Shown here one piece after another: positions 1 through 8,135 of a stretch of DNA of 64,000 nt; positions within the stretch are counted from its first letter, which is position 1; the number at the start of each line of letters is the position of its first letter. This DNA comes from JAJFFW01 sp039187035 (GTDB taxonomy: Bacteria > Pseudomonadota > Alphaproteobacteria > Caulobacterales > Parvularculaceae). The notes below the pieces were generated by a model. The model worked only from the letters and a program-made list of their open reading frames with translations. It ran no database searches and was not told the origin of the DNA. Made by a program: the position numbers and the translations under genes. The stretch lies in the NCBI GenBank assembly GCA_039187035.1, contig JBCCZS010000001.1, positions 1-64,000 on the forward strand. Direction: 5' to 3'.

Positions 1-94
1 GCGGCAGCGTAGTGAAGGCGGCGTACCGAAAAGCGCGGGTTGAGGGGGCACTTTTGCGGACGCGTGCGGCTAGCCCCCGGCGTGCGGGCGTCTA

Positions 95-670
95 ATGGGC
101 GCGAACGGCGACAAGCGCGCAGGCGCCGGAGAGCGGACCGATCGGGCGCTCGAACGTCTGTACCGGCGCTATTTCCTCAAGCTCAAGACCGGCCTTCTCA
201 AAACGTACGGATCAGGCCCGCCGGACCCGGAGGACGTCGCACAGGCCGCATTCGCGCGCCTCAGCGACCGCAAGGATTTGACCGACATTAAGGATCCGGA
301 AAGCTACCTCTGGGTCGCCGCGCGCAACATCGTTTTGACGGAGAAACGCCGAGAAGCCGTGCAGCGGGGCAACGCGGCGGAGGTCGAGCGGCGCTTTTTC
401 GGCGAGACATGTGACGTTATTGAGCCCGAACGCGTCTTTATGGCGAAGGATCAATTGGAACTCGTCATGGACGTCTTGGCGCAGATGCCCGAACGCCGCC
501 GCCGCATCTTCATGCTCCACCGCGTTCACGGCCTCACGCTTGACGATGCGGGCAAGCGATGCGGCGTGACCCGGACGGCCGCCATCCGGCATGTCGCCGT
601 CGCGACGCGTTTGATCGCCGAGGCCGTCGCCGACGCCGAGGCGGTTCGGGACTTGAGGGCCGCGGGATGA
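95..670 (+). CDS. ECF RNA polymerase sigma factor, FecI type
   Basis: A 191-residue sigma-70 family protein. Region 2 is around residues 20-85 (LYRRYFLKL, then PPDPEDVAQAAF and ESYLWVAARNI). Region 4 is around 125-180 (LAQMPERRRRIFMLHRVHGLTLDDAG followed by a helix-turn-helix), the layout of FecI-like factors. By family knowledge it would direct RNA polymerase to a receptor promoter once a FecR partner signals from the periplasm. Its stop overlaps the ATG of the FecR-like gene (ATGA at 667-670), so the two are translationally coupled, and a TonB receptor with a signalling domain follows. A second triad of the same order lies at 39321-43732. The Shine-Dalgarno before ATG 95 is weak, so the exact start is less certain than the identity. 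Confidence 0.9.
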   Translation: MGANGDKRAGAGERTDRALERLYRRYFLKLKTGLLKTYGSGPPDPEDVAQAAFARLSDRKDLTDIKDPESYLWVAARNIVLTEKRREAVQRGNAAEVERRFFGETCDVIEPERVFMAKDQLELVMDVLAQMPERRRRIFMLHRVHGLTLDDAGKRCGVTRTAAIRHVAVATRLIAEAVADAEAVRDLRAAG

Positions 671-1743
671 CCGCGCGGATGGTCGAAATCCGAACCGAAG
701 CCCATGAGTGGCGTGCACGGATCGACGATGGCGCGTTGGACGGCGACGATCGCCGCGCTTTCGATCGGTGGATGGCCGCCGATCCGCTCCATGCCGCCGC
801 CTACGCCGAAGCCGAACTCGTATGGAAGGGGCTCGGCGCCGTCGACTTCGATCCAGCGCTCGATCAACCGCTCGCGGGCGAGCGATCGCGCGCTCAAGCG
901 GCTGTGTTCCGGCATTCGCCCAAATGGCTGTCGCCGGCAGGCGCGGCCGCTGCGCTGGTCGCCGTTGCGGCGATCTTCGCCGCGGCGGCGCCCTATTGGC
1001 GCCAAACGCAGACCGTTGAGCGTATTGCGGACGCGCCCCTTGCGACGACTTACGAAACCGATCGCGGCGAGATCCGCACGGTGGCGTTGCCGGACGGCTC
1101 GTCGGTGACGTTGGGCGCGTTGTCGCAGATCAGCTTTGCGACCGGTCCGGGCGTGCGCGCGGCGACGCTTGCGTCCGGCAGCGCCTTTTTCGATGTCGCG
1201 GACGATCCGGATGCGCCCTTTACCGTCGCTATCGGCGGCGCGCGGGTCGTCGTTACCGGGACGGTCTTTGACGTCCAAAGACGCGGCGATCGCGTCGACG
1301 TGGCCGTCGCGGAAGGCTCGGTCCGGGTGACGCATCCGCTTGTTATCGGAAAGCCCGGCGCCGCTGCAGATTGGGGCGCGGACGCCGGCCGCGGCGGCGC
1401 CGGTCAACGCATGGTGCAATCGACGACGCTCGCGGCCGGCGAGCGCGTCAGCGCCTCGCGCGCGGACGGGCTGGGGCGCAAAGAAGCCGCAACGGCCGAC
1501 GCCCTCGGCGCTTGGCGCAACGGGCTGCTTGTCTATCTGAACGCCCCGCTCGGCGACGTTGTGGCGGATCTCAATCGATACGCCGATGCGCCGATCACGG
1601 TCGACGCGGCGGCCCGGGAGCTCCGGCTGTCGGGCACATTTTCCTCCGACGATGTCGGCGGCTTGCTCGCGGTGCTGGAGACGGCTTTGCCGGTGACGGT
1701 CACCAAAAAAGATGGGGCGCAAGCGATTGAATTTGCACCATGA
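667..1743 (+). CDS. FecR-like anti-sigma / signal transducer
   Basis: A 358-residue membrane regulator. The N-terminal DUF4880-like cytoplasmic segment (residues 8-55, EAHEWRARIDDG, FDRWMAADPLHAAAY) should hold the sigma factor. One membrane segment lies at about residues 90-110. The periplasmic FecR domain follows (TDRGEIRTVALPDGSSVTLGALSQI, AFFDVADDPDAPFTVAIGGARVVVTGTVFDV), then a C-terminal STN-like region (LNAPLGDVVADLNRYADAPITVDAA) thought to touch the receptor's signalling domain. ATG 667 is preferred over the upstream in-frame start at 559 because it gives the ATGA overlap with the sigma gene and starts at the conserved region. Role inferred from family and context; the inducing ligand is unknown. 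Confidence 0.88.
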   Translation: MTARMVEIRTEAHEWRARIDDGALDGDDRRAFDRWMAADPLHAAAYAEAELVWKGLGAVDFDPALDQPLAGERSRAQAAVFRHSPKWLSPAGAAAALVAVAAIFAAAAPYWRQTQTVERIADAPLATTYETDRGEIRTVALPDGSSVTLGALSQISFATGPGVRAATLASGSAFFDVADDPDAPFTVAIGGARVVVTGTVFDVQRRGDRVDVAVAEGSVRVTHPLVIGKPGAAADWGADAGRGGAGQRMVQSTTLAAGERVSASRADGLGRKEAATADALGAWRNGLLVYLNAPLGDVVADLNRYADAPITVDAAARELRLSGTFSSDDVGGLLAVLETALPVTVTKKDGAQAIEFAP

Positions 1744-1768
1744 ATTTTCACACGCCGCGAAAATCCGG

Positions 1769-1796
1769 AAAAAGTCTTAACCGGATGTGACTTTTT
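1769..1796 (+). terminator. A/T-rich hairpin after the FecR gene
   Basis: Perfect 8-bp arms AAAAAGTC (1769-1776) and GACTTTTT (1789-1796) with a 12-nt loop, 26 nt after the FecR stop. The right arm ends in a T run, so it could be a weak terminator or attenuator between fecIR and the receptor gene. No experimental basis. Confidence 0.35.
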
Positions 1797-1824
1797 GCGG
1801 GGGCTTACCGTCTTCAGTTTGAGA

Positions 1825-1843
1825 GCGACTGATAGCCAGTCGC
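1825..1843 (+). promoter_or_regulatory. Leader hairpin ahead of STN receptor (copy 1)
   Basis: GCGACTG (1825-1831), loop ATAGC, CAGTCGC (1837-1843): a perfect 7-bp stem with a 5-nt loop, ending 27 nt before the receptor ATG and just upstream of the GAGAGGGG ribosome-binding region. The receptor of the second triad has a hairpin of the same geometry at 41112-41130, with two stem pairs changed on both sides. That supports a conserved element, either an RNA structure or a DNA dyad. Confidence 0.55.
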
Positions 1844-1870
1844 AGGACTGCGGCGAGAGGGGCCCCGACC

Positions 1871-4360
1871 ATGAAACGATCCATCCGCACGAACGTCGTG
1901 CGCAGTCTGCTCGCGGCGGCGTCCGTGATAAGCGTCGCGGCGGCGACGACGCCGGCCGGCGCGCAATCGGCGACCGTGCAACAAATAGAAATCTCCGCGC
2001 GCCCCCTATCCGAGGCGCTGGTCGCCATCGGCCGCGCATACGGCGTTACGGTCATTGCGTCCGACGACGTCACCGCGGGAAAAACCGCGCCGCCCGTATC
2101 GGGCGCGATGACCGCCGAGCAAGCCTTGGCGCAGGCGCTTGCGGGTTCCGGATTGCGGGCCGCGCGCGCGGCGAACGGCGCTTACGTCATTGCGGCGCGC
2201 GTCGTCGAACCGGCGTCGATCGAAACGCCGGAGGCTGTCGGGCGGCAGGTGCAAGATACGATCTTGGTGACCGCAGGCCGGAGACGACAGAATATCAACG
2301 AGATCGCCCGCGCCGTGGTCGTGATTGATTTCGACAATGTGCGGACCGAAGCCGCAAAGTCGTCAAGTATCTTTAATTTGGTCGGTGCGACCATACCGGC
2401 GCTCGGTCCCCCGACGCAAAACAACATCAATCGCGCCCAAACGCTCCGCGGACGCGACGCGCAATACCTTATCGACGGCGTCCCGCTCGGCTTTAACGGG
2501 GGCGCCGGCTCCGGCCTCGGCGAGCTCGATAAGTTTGACGTCGAGATTATCGAACGCATCGAGGTCCTTTACGGACCCAACGCCGTTTACGGCGCCGGCG
2601 CGACGGGCGGCGTGATCCAGTTTTTCACCAGGGCCCCGTCACAAGAACCGTTTGAATTTCGTGTGCGCCAGCAGTTCTCGACGTTTCTGGGCGCCGACGA
2701 CATTTTCGGCGATATCGCACGAAGCAATAAAACCACCGTCGGCGCGAGCGGCACGCTGGGTCGCTTCGATTATTTGTTGAATGCGAGTTTCGACTCAAAC
2801 AACGGCGTCATCGATGGTGAGGACGACTTGCGTGCGCCCGTATTCTCGTCCTTTGACAATGAGTTGAGCTATTTCGCCAAAGTCGGCTTCACGATCGACA
2901 GCGACCAGCGCATCGAGGGCTTTTACAACTTTGTCGATTTGAGCTTTGACGATCGCGTCTTTGACGTTTCGATTACGGACGACGGTCGCGCGGTCGGGCA
3001 GTTGTCCGACAACCAAGTTGCGTTCACTTACGGGGCCGACAACGAGCCCATCAACGAAAAGCGTGCTTGGAACTTTCGCTATACGCACGACAATCTGTTG
3101 GGCGGGGCATTCGCTTTCCAGTATTACGGACGCGACGAAGATATTATCGAGCCGTTGACGGATCTGCGCGCGCTCGCTTTCGCGCCGCCGTTCCCTGATA
3201 ATTTCCAAGCGTTTTTTACTGATAAAGGCGAAGGCGTCCGAACACAGTATTCACGGTCTTTTCTAGACCGATTCAATATCCTCTTTGGCGTGGACTATAA
3301 TGAGGAAAGCCGTTCATCCGACGCGCGGGTCTATGAGCTTGGTCCCGATTTTGACGACGAACGGTCGGTGACGAACGCCGTGCGCGAGGACACGTTCCTT
3401 TTCCCTTACGCGCTGGAAACGCTCGGCTTGTTCGGGCAGGTGGATATCGCCGTAACCGATCGAATTCGCCTGACGGGCGGGGTACGTTGGGAAGACGTGG
3501 AATTCGAAATCGGCAGCGGCACCCGCGTTTTCGAAGTCGTGACGGACGCGAACGGCGACCAGATCGAGCGGCAAGGCGGGTTCGGCGAAAATGACGGCGT
3601 TGCGTGGAACATCGGGGCGACGATCGACGTCTCGGAGGACGTCACCGTCTTCGGGAGTTTCGCGCAGGGCTTTGAGATCCCCAGTCTACTCAGTCTTTCG
3701 TTTCTGGTGCCGGCGGGAGAGCCGCTCGCGACGTCGGCGGCGGCGGCCCCGCAAATCGTCGACAATTACGAGATCGGGCTGCGCGGCGCCGCGGGGATCT
3801 GGGATTATTCCGCCTCGGCGTACTTCGCCTCATCGGAACTCGGCGCGACCTTCCTCTTAGCGCAGGGCTCGACGCAGGGAGAGTTTATCCGTGCGCCGCA
3901 AGAGAATTACGGCTTTGAGACCAGCATCGGCGTTGAGCCGACGGAGCGGTTTCGACTTTCCGGCGCATTCAGCTGGAATGACGGCGATTTTGACGGCGAC
4001 GACGACGGGAATTTTGACGCGCTGAGCGGGTTGGAAGTTGCGCCGTGGAAACTGATTGTCGACGCGCGTTTCGACGCGACGGACGATCTAAGTTTCAACG
4101 GCAAGATCCTGACGATCGGCGGGCGCGACCGCGCCTTTGACGACGGCGTCGATCCGGCCCCGGTCGACGGGTATACGACGGTCGATATCGGCGGCGTATA
4201 CGAAACCGGCCCCGGGGTTCTCACCGTTCAGCTCACCAACGTTTTCAACAACACGTACATTCCGACAGCGAATCAAACGTTCGCCGGAACAGGCTTTGTG
4301 GACCGTGTCGTCGCGGGACCGGGACGGCAGTTGATCGCGGCCTACGCCTTCAACTTTTAA
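1871..4360 (+). CDS. TonB-dependent receptor with N-terminal STN signalling domain
   Basis: An 829-residue outer-membrane active transporter. A signal peptide occupies residues 1-32 (cleavage near AGAQS). An STN domain at about 38-108 (ISARPLSEALVAIGRAYGVTV) marks a receptor that also signals to a FecR partner. The TonB box is near DTILVTAGR (129-137). The plug carries LRGRDAQYLIDG and the RIEVLYGPNAVYGAGATGGVI signature, and the 22-strand barrel ends in AYAFNF with the usual terminal Phe. It follows sigma and FecR genes on the same strand, so it is probably their target. An acidic DGDFDGDDDGNFD loop near residue 705 could bind a divalent cation. The substrate cannot be read from sequence; iron complexes or carbohydrates are typical. 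Confidence 0.93.
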   Translation: MKRSIRTNVVRSLLAAASVISVAAATTPAGAQSATVQQIEISARPLSEALVAIGRAYGVTVIASDDVTAGKTAPPVSGAMTAEQALAQALAGSGLRAARAANGAYVIAARVVEPASIETPEAVGRQVQDTILVTAGRRRQNINEIARAVVVIDFDNVRTEAAKSSSIFNLVGATIPALGPPTQNNINRAQTLRGRDAQYLIDGVPLGFNGGAGSGLGELDKFDVEIIERIEVLYGPNAVYGAGATGGVIQFFTRAPSQEPFEFRVRQQFSTFLGADDIFGDIARSNKTTVGASGTLGRFDYLLNASFDSNNGVIDGEDDLRAPVFSSFDNELSYFAKVGFTIDSDQRIEGFYNFVDLSFDDRVFDVSITDDGRAVGQLSDNQVAFTYGADNEPINEKRAWNFRYTHDNLLGGAFAFQYYGRDEDIIEPLTDLRALAFAPPFPDNFQAFFTDKGEGVRTQYSRSFLDRFNILFGVDYNEESRSSDARVYELGPDFDDERSVTNAVREDTFLFPYALETLGLFGQVDIAVTDRIRLTGGVRWEDVEFEIGSGTRVFEVVTDANGDQIERQGGFGENDGVAWNIGATIDVSEDVTVFGSFAQGFEIPSLLSLSFLVPAGEPLATSAAAAPQIVDNYEIGLRGAAGIWDYSASAYFASSELGATFLLAQGSTQGEFIRAPQENYGFETSIGVEPTERFRLSGAFSWNDGDFDGDDDGNFDALSGLEVAPWKLIVDARFDATDDLSFNGKILTIGGRDRAFDDGVDPAPVDGYTTVDIGGVYETGPGVLTVQLTNVFNNTYIPTANQTFAGTGFVDRVVAGPGRQLIAAYAFNF

Positions 4361-4393
4361 ACGGCGCGCCAAGCGCAACCCGCCGGCGTCGCC

Positions 4394-4888
4394 CGTATCG
4401 TCGATAAGCAGCCGCTAAATTTCCGGCATCTCGGTCTCGTGGCGACGGCGCTGCCGAATGCGAAGATCATCCACGGCGTGCGGGATATTCGAGACGCCGG
4501 CCTGTCGATTTACGCACGGAATTTCAATCTGCAGCCGCGTTGGGCGACGGACGTTGAGCACATCGCCGATTACTGGCGCGGCGATCGGCGCTTGATGGAC
4601 CATTGGCGGGCCGCGACCGGGCTCGCCATGATCGACGTCGTCCATGGGGACACGGTTGCGCATCTTGCGGGCAAAGCGCGCCGGCTCCTCGACTTTCTCG
4701 ATCTGCCTTGGGGCGCGCGCGTTCCGGCGTTCCACGAGGATGCGCGCGCCGTACAAACGCGCTGCAAACGGCAAGTTCGCCAGCCGCTTTAGGCGACGTC
4801 CAAAGCGAAGCGGCGGAACGACGAACGCCGCCTCGGGCCGCTGATCGAAGCCCAAGCTGAAGCCGAAGCCGAAGCGAACGTGCGCTGA
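4394..4888 (+). pseudogene. Decayed C-terminal half of a (TPR-)sulfotransferase
   Basis: The frame directly after the receptor stop reads RIVDKQPLNFRHLGLV, then ALPNAKIIHGVRDIRDAGLS, YWRGDRRLMDHWRAATG and RRLLDFLDLPWGA. This is the second half of bacterial sulfotransferases, including the Arg and Ser of the 3'-phosphate-binding region of PAPS. The frame is interrupted by TAG at 4790-4792, after QVRQPL where Tyr is expected. It then continues in phase to RRNDERRLGPLIEA, the normal family C-terminus, and ends at TGA 4886. The N-terminal half, with the 5'-phosphosulfate-binding loop and any TPRs, is missing. GTG 4439 could start a 117-residue peptide, but a working enzyme is very unlikely. Reads as a deletion remnant with an in-frame stop. 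Confidence 0.75.
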
Positions 4889-5169
4889 ACGAGGCCGCGA
4901 CCTTGCGAGCGCCGGGCCCCGTCTTCGGGACGCCCGTTCGCCGACGTGTACGGACCGCTGAAGCCGGGCGAACGACGCCGCGGCTTCCGGTGCGCGCGCC
5001 AGCCGCGCGATTGTCGGAAGAGGCCCCGGCGTAACCGTAGCCTGAGCGTTACGCCGCCGAACGGCGCCAACCGGCCCAGGCGAAACGCGCGCGCTTCTGA
5101 CTGCGGCGCTTTCGCCCAGCGGCAGTATCTGTTGTGGTCTTGCCGTTGGAAACGCCATGGGAGGAATGC

Positions 5170-5742
5170 ATGAATAAGAAACTGGCGACAGCATTAGGTT
5201 TTTTGGTTTTCGTCCAGGCTAGCCCGTCTTTCGCCCGTTCCTTGGGCGGCACGTGCAGCAACTGGATGACCATGAGTTTGAACGTCGAAGCCGGCGTCGC
5301 CGACGCCAAAACTACGCGCGCGTCATGCACGGCGCTTAACGGCGACACAAGTTTCGTGACCGTTTACGAAGATCGCGCCAATACTTGCCTTATCTGCGCA
5401 TCGCAGGATTGGACGCCTTTCGTCCCCGGCGCAACGGCGATCGCCCCCGGCACTTATGAGGATAAAGGCGGATGGGGGATCGTGGTTTTGGCCGCGAGCG
5501 GCGGGGGCCTCGCCGGCACCTATACCGGGGCCTATGAGGCGGACACCGGCGCCATCAAGTTCGTCGCCGACGGCGCCGGGGGCTATCGAGGCGAGTGGAG
5601 CGAACCCGAAATCGGACGGTCCGGCGTTCTGGAAAACGTCGTTATCGCGAAGGACGGCAAGTCCTTTTCGGCCGATTGGCGATCGACCGTAGCGGGCGAA
5701 CGCCGACACGCTAGCGGCACGTCGACGTTCACGCTTAAATAG
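5170..5742 (+). CDS. Exported protein of unknown function
   Basis: 190 residues with a clear signal peptide (MNKKLATALGFLVFVQASPSFA, cleavage near residue 22). The start is ATG 5170 with GGGAGGAA just upstream, not the longer reading from 5134. The mature part has four Cys (residues about 29, 54, 75 and 78, the last two as CLIC) that could form disulfides. It also has alternating beta-type stretches (GTYEDKGGWGIVVLAASGGGLAGTYTG, GGYRGEWSE) resembling a small lipocalin-like beta sheet. I do not recognise the family. It stands alone after the sulfotransferase remnant, with over 600 bp of apparently empty DNA behind it. Confidence 0.7.
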   Translation: MNKKLATALGFLVFVQASPSFARSLGGTCSNWMTMSLNVEAGVADAKTTRASCTALNGDTSFVTVYEDRANTCLICASQDWTPFVPGATAIAPGTYEDKGGWGIVVLAASGGGLAGTYTGAYEADTGAIKFVADGAGGYRGEWSEPEIGRSGVLENVVIAKDGKSFSADWRSTVAGERRHASGTSTFTLK

Positions 5743-6357
5743 TGAGGTTGTCGAAGAGCCCGCCTTCTTCTACCGGCGGGCCGACGCCGCACGCGCGGAT
5801 TTAAACTCGCTCGTGAATTGCAGCGGGGCGTTGCATCGGCGCGGCGGCGCTCCCCGGACGGTTGTCCGACTGCGGACCGTATCTCGCGCCGCGGCGGGCA
5901 TTCGTTTTGCGCGTCGCTCAGCGTACGTTGCAGCCGGCCAGGCTAGGCCGGGTGCGACCTGAAGAGGCGATCGGCGACGAGCCGGTTCACCTTCTAAGGG
6001 AAGCGGCGGGGCCTTTTAGGGGCGCTTCAAAAACGCCGGGCTTTAGGGGCCGCAGGGGACGTCCGTCGGACGGCCCGACGGTCTCCGTCAGGCGTTTCTA
6101 AAGGGCGACGCGCTCCCGCAATTGGCGGGGCGCCGGGAACGCCTTCCACTATTCGGCGCTTGGCCTGAATTTCGCTCTTTCTTTCGCGACTATACTGCGC
6201 CTGCACAATCGAGGGACAGCCGCGCTGTTCTTTCCGCGGGCGCTGACGATAGCCGCAAGAGTGGTCTTGGCGGCGTGTAAGGCAACTGACGTCCGCAGGT
6301 GATCGCTTAAGGAGGCGAACGCCCGGCCGGCGACGATTGGGGGAGTGGGAGTTCACC
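5743..6357. other. Non-coding stretch, no gene seen
   Basis: 615 bp between the exported protein and the phosphatase-like gene. The open frames here have shadow-like Arg/Pro/Ala-rich composition. Only small G/C dyads were noticed (for example around 6050-6085). No tRNA or recognisable RNA family was seen. Confidence 0.5.
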
Positions 6358-7794
6358 ATGGTGAAAGTGGTGTTTTTGCAGCTGAACGAGCTGAACTTCG
6401 ATTACGTCGATCGCTACATCGCGCAAGGCAAGCTGCCGCACTTTGCGGCGCTGTTTGAGCGCCATCCTTATGTGAAAACGGTCTCCGAGAGCGAGCACCA
6501 TCTGGCCAATCCTTGGATCCAATGGCCGACGGTGCACACCGGTAAATCTTACGCGGAGCACGGCGTCTTCCGTCTCGGCGATATGGTCTATACAGACCAT
6601 GAGCACATTTACGAAGCGCTCGAGCGCCGCGGCGTTCGCGTCGCCGCCTTGTCGCCCTTCAATGCGAAGAACAACACCAAAGACGCGGCCTTCTTCGTGC
6701 CCGACCCCTGGACGCGGACCGGGTTTGTCGGTTCCCGAAGTCTGCGCCGGCTCTACGATGCGCTTGTCCAAGTCGCCGACGATTACGCCAGCGAGAAAAT
6801 TGCGACGCAAGCGTTGGTCAACCTTAGCTTGGGAGCGCTCGACAACTTCATGTGGTCGAGCGTGCCGGCGTACGTCAAAAGCACATATGGGTATTTGTTT
6901 GGCGGCAAGCGTTGGGCGCGGGCGATCGTCTGCGACCGGTTGCTGGCCGACGCTTTCTTCACCCAATGCCGGCGGACGAAGCCGGACTTTGCGACCCTGT
7001 TCCTGAACGGCTCGGCCCATTTGCAACACCACTACCTGTTCTCGTCGGCGGCCTACGAGGGCCCGCGTCATAATCCGGAGTGGCATTGCGGCGACGGTGA
7101 GGACCCGCTTCTTGAGATCCTGGAAAGCTATGACGGGATCCTCGCCGATCTGAAACGCGAAATGCCGGACGCGCGCGTGATGGTAGGCACCGGCTTGCGG
7201 CAGAACCCGCACGAACGCGAGACCTATTATTTCCGCATCGACGATCACGTGCGGTTCCTCGACGATATCGATCTCGATTATGCCGACACCTATCGTCTTA
7301 TGACGGAAGACTTCGTCGTGCACTTCAATTCGGTCGAAGAGGCCGCCGCGGCCGAATGCAGGCTCGCATCCGTCAACATGATAGGCGGCGACGACGTCTT
7401 CTATGTTGAAACCGCGGACAGCGCGGTGCGAACGCAGAAGAAATGGGCCAACATCTTCCACATCGAAAACCGCGGCGAGTCGCTCTACGTGCAATTGCGC
7501 CCTAGCGCGGTCGCCATCCCGAAGGACGCCAAGGTCGTCAGCGGCGAGATCGTCGTCAGCAATTTCGGCGAGCGGGTGTCGTTCGCTCAGTATAAAAACA
7601 CCCACCACCAGGGCGACGGGAGCTTCATCGACACGGGCGCGTCCAACCTGAAGGATCCGATGCCGCTGACCGATGTCTTCTCGCACATCTTGCGAGCGTT
7701 CGGCATCAATCGGTCACCGGCACGGGACATCGCTGTCGACACGGCCCTCGTTAATGTATCGGAGCAAAGAGTATTGGCGGAGACGGGAGCCTAA
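6358..7794 (+). CDS. Alkaline-phosphatase-superfamily-like protein, function unknown
   Basis: 478 residues without an obvious signal peptide. The N-terminus (VKVVFLQLNELNFDYVDRYIAQGKLPHFAALF) and QWPTVHTGKSYAEHGVFRLGD resemble the start of type I phosphodiesterase / nucleotide-pyrophosphatase folds, where a metal ligand sits in the first strand and Thr/Ser is the nucleophile. LFLNGSAHLQHHYLF and DVFSHILRAFGI fit the later metal-binding strand and C-terminal helix of that fold. The usual Asp-Gly of the first strand appears here as Asn-Glu, so the metal site differs or is lost. Start chosen at ATG 6358 with GGGAG 8 nt upstream; a TTG at 6337 is also in frame. Proteins of this look occur near surface-polysaccharide genes, but nothing here confirms such a role. 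Confidence 0.6.
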   Translation: MVKVVFLQLNELNFDYVDRYIAQGKLPHFAALFERHPYVKTVSESEHHLANPWIQWPTVHTGKSYAEHGVFRLGDMVYTDHEHIYEALERRGVRVAALSPFNAKNNTKDAAFFVPDPWTRTGFVGSRSLRRLYDALVQVADDYASEKIATQALVNLSLGALDNFMWSSVPAYVKSTYGYLFGGKRWARAIVCDRLLADAFFTQCRRTKPDFATLFLNGSAHLQHHYLFSSAAYEGPRHNPEWHCGDGEDPLLEILESYDGILADLKREMPDARVMVGTGLRQNPHERETYYFRIDDHVRFLDDIDLDYADTYRLMTEDFVVHFNSVEEAAAAECRLASVNMIGGDDVFYVETADSAVRTQKKWANIFHIENRGESLYVQLRPSAVAIPKDAKVVSGEIVVSNFGERVSFAQYKNTHHQGDGSFIDTGASNLKDPMPLTDVFSHILRAFGINRSPARDIAVDTALVNVSEQRVLAETGA

Positions 7795-8135
7795 TCCGTC
7801 TTCATATAACGACGGTTCGTAGCGAAGCCGCTGCTCAAACCTACGTCCGCTCCCATCTAGCCGAACGGCTGTAAGAGGGGCATTTTGCGCATAAGGCGTC
7901 TAGGCGCGTCGGCCGCCGAGCAGGCCGGGTGCTTGCCGATACGTTCGTCCGCTCACTGACGGCAGACGGCGTGGTCCTGCCATTGTCCCTTACGGTCCGT
8001 CGCCCAACCGCTGTAGCGCGCGTCATCATCGTCGCGCGGCGCACAAAGCGGGCGACGTGCGCGACGCCCTGGAATTCGGTAGGATGCGTTCTGAGGCGCT
8101 TGAGGTGCGCTGGATTGCTTGGAACGGAGGATGAT
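7795..8135. other. Non-coding stretch, no gene seen
   Basis: 341 bp ahead of the aldehyde dehydrogenase. The dehydrogenase frame stays open back to 7929, but that part has no family similarity and no ribosome-binding site. No clear promoter or hairpin recognised. Confidence 0.5.

Noticed and set aside
526..1722. A 398-codon open frame on the minus strand across the FecR gene
   Set aside because: Arg-rich translation with no domains, lying opposite a clear FecR gene; a shadow typical of GC-rich DNA.
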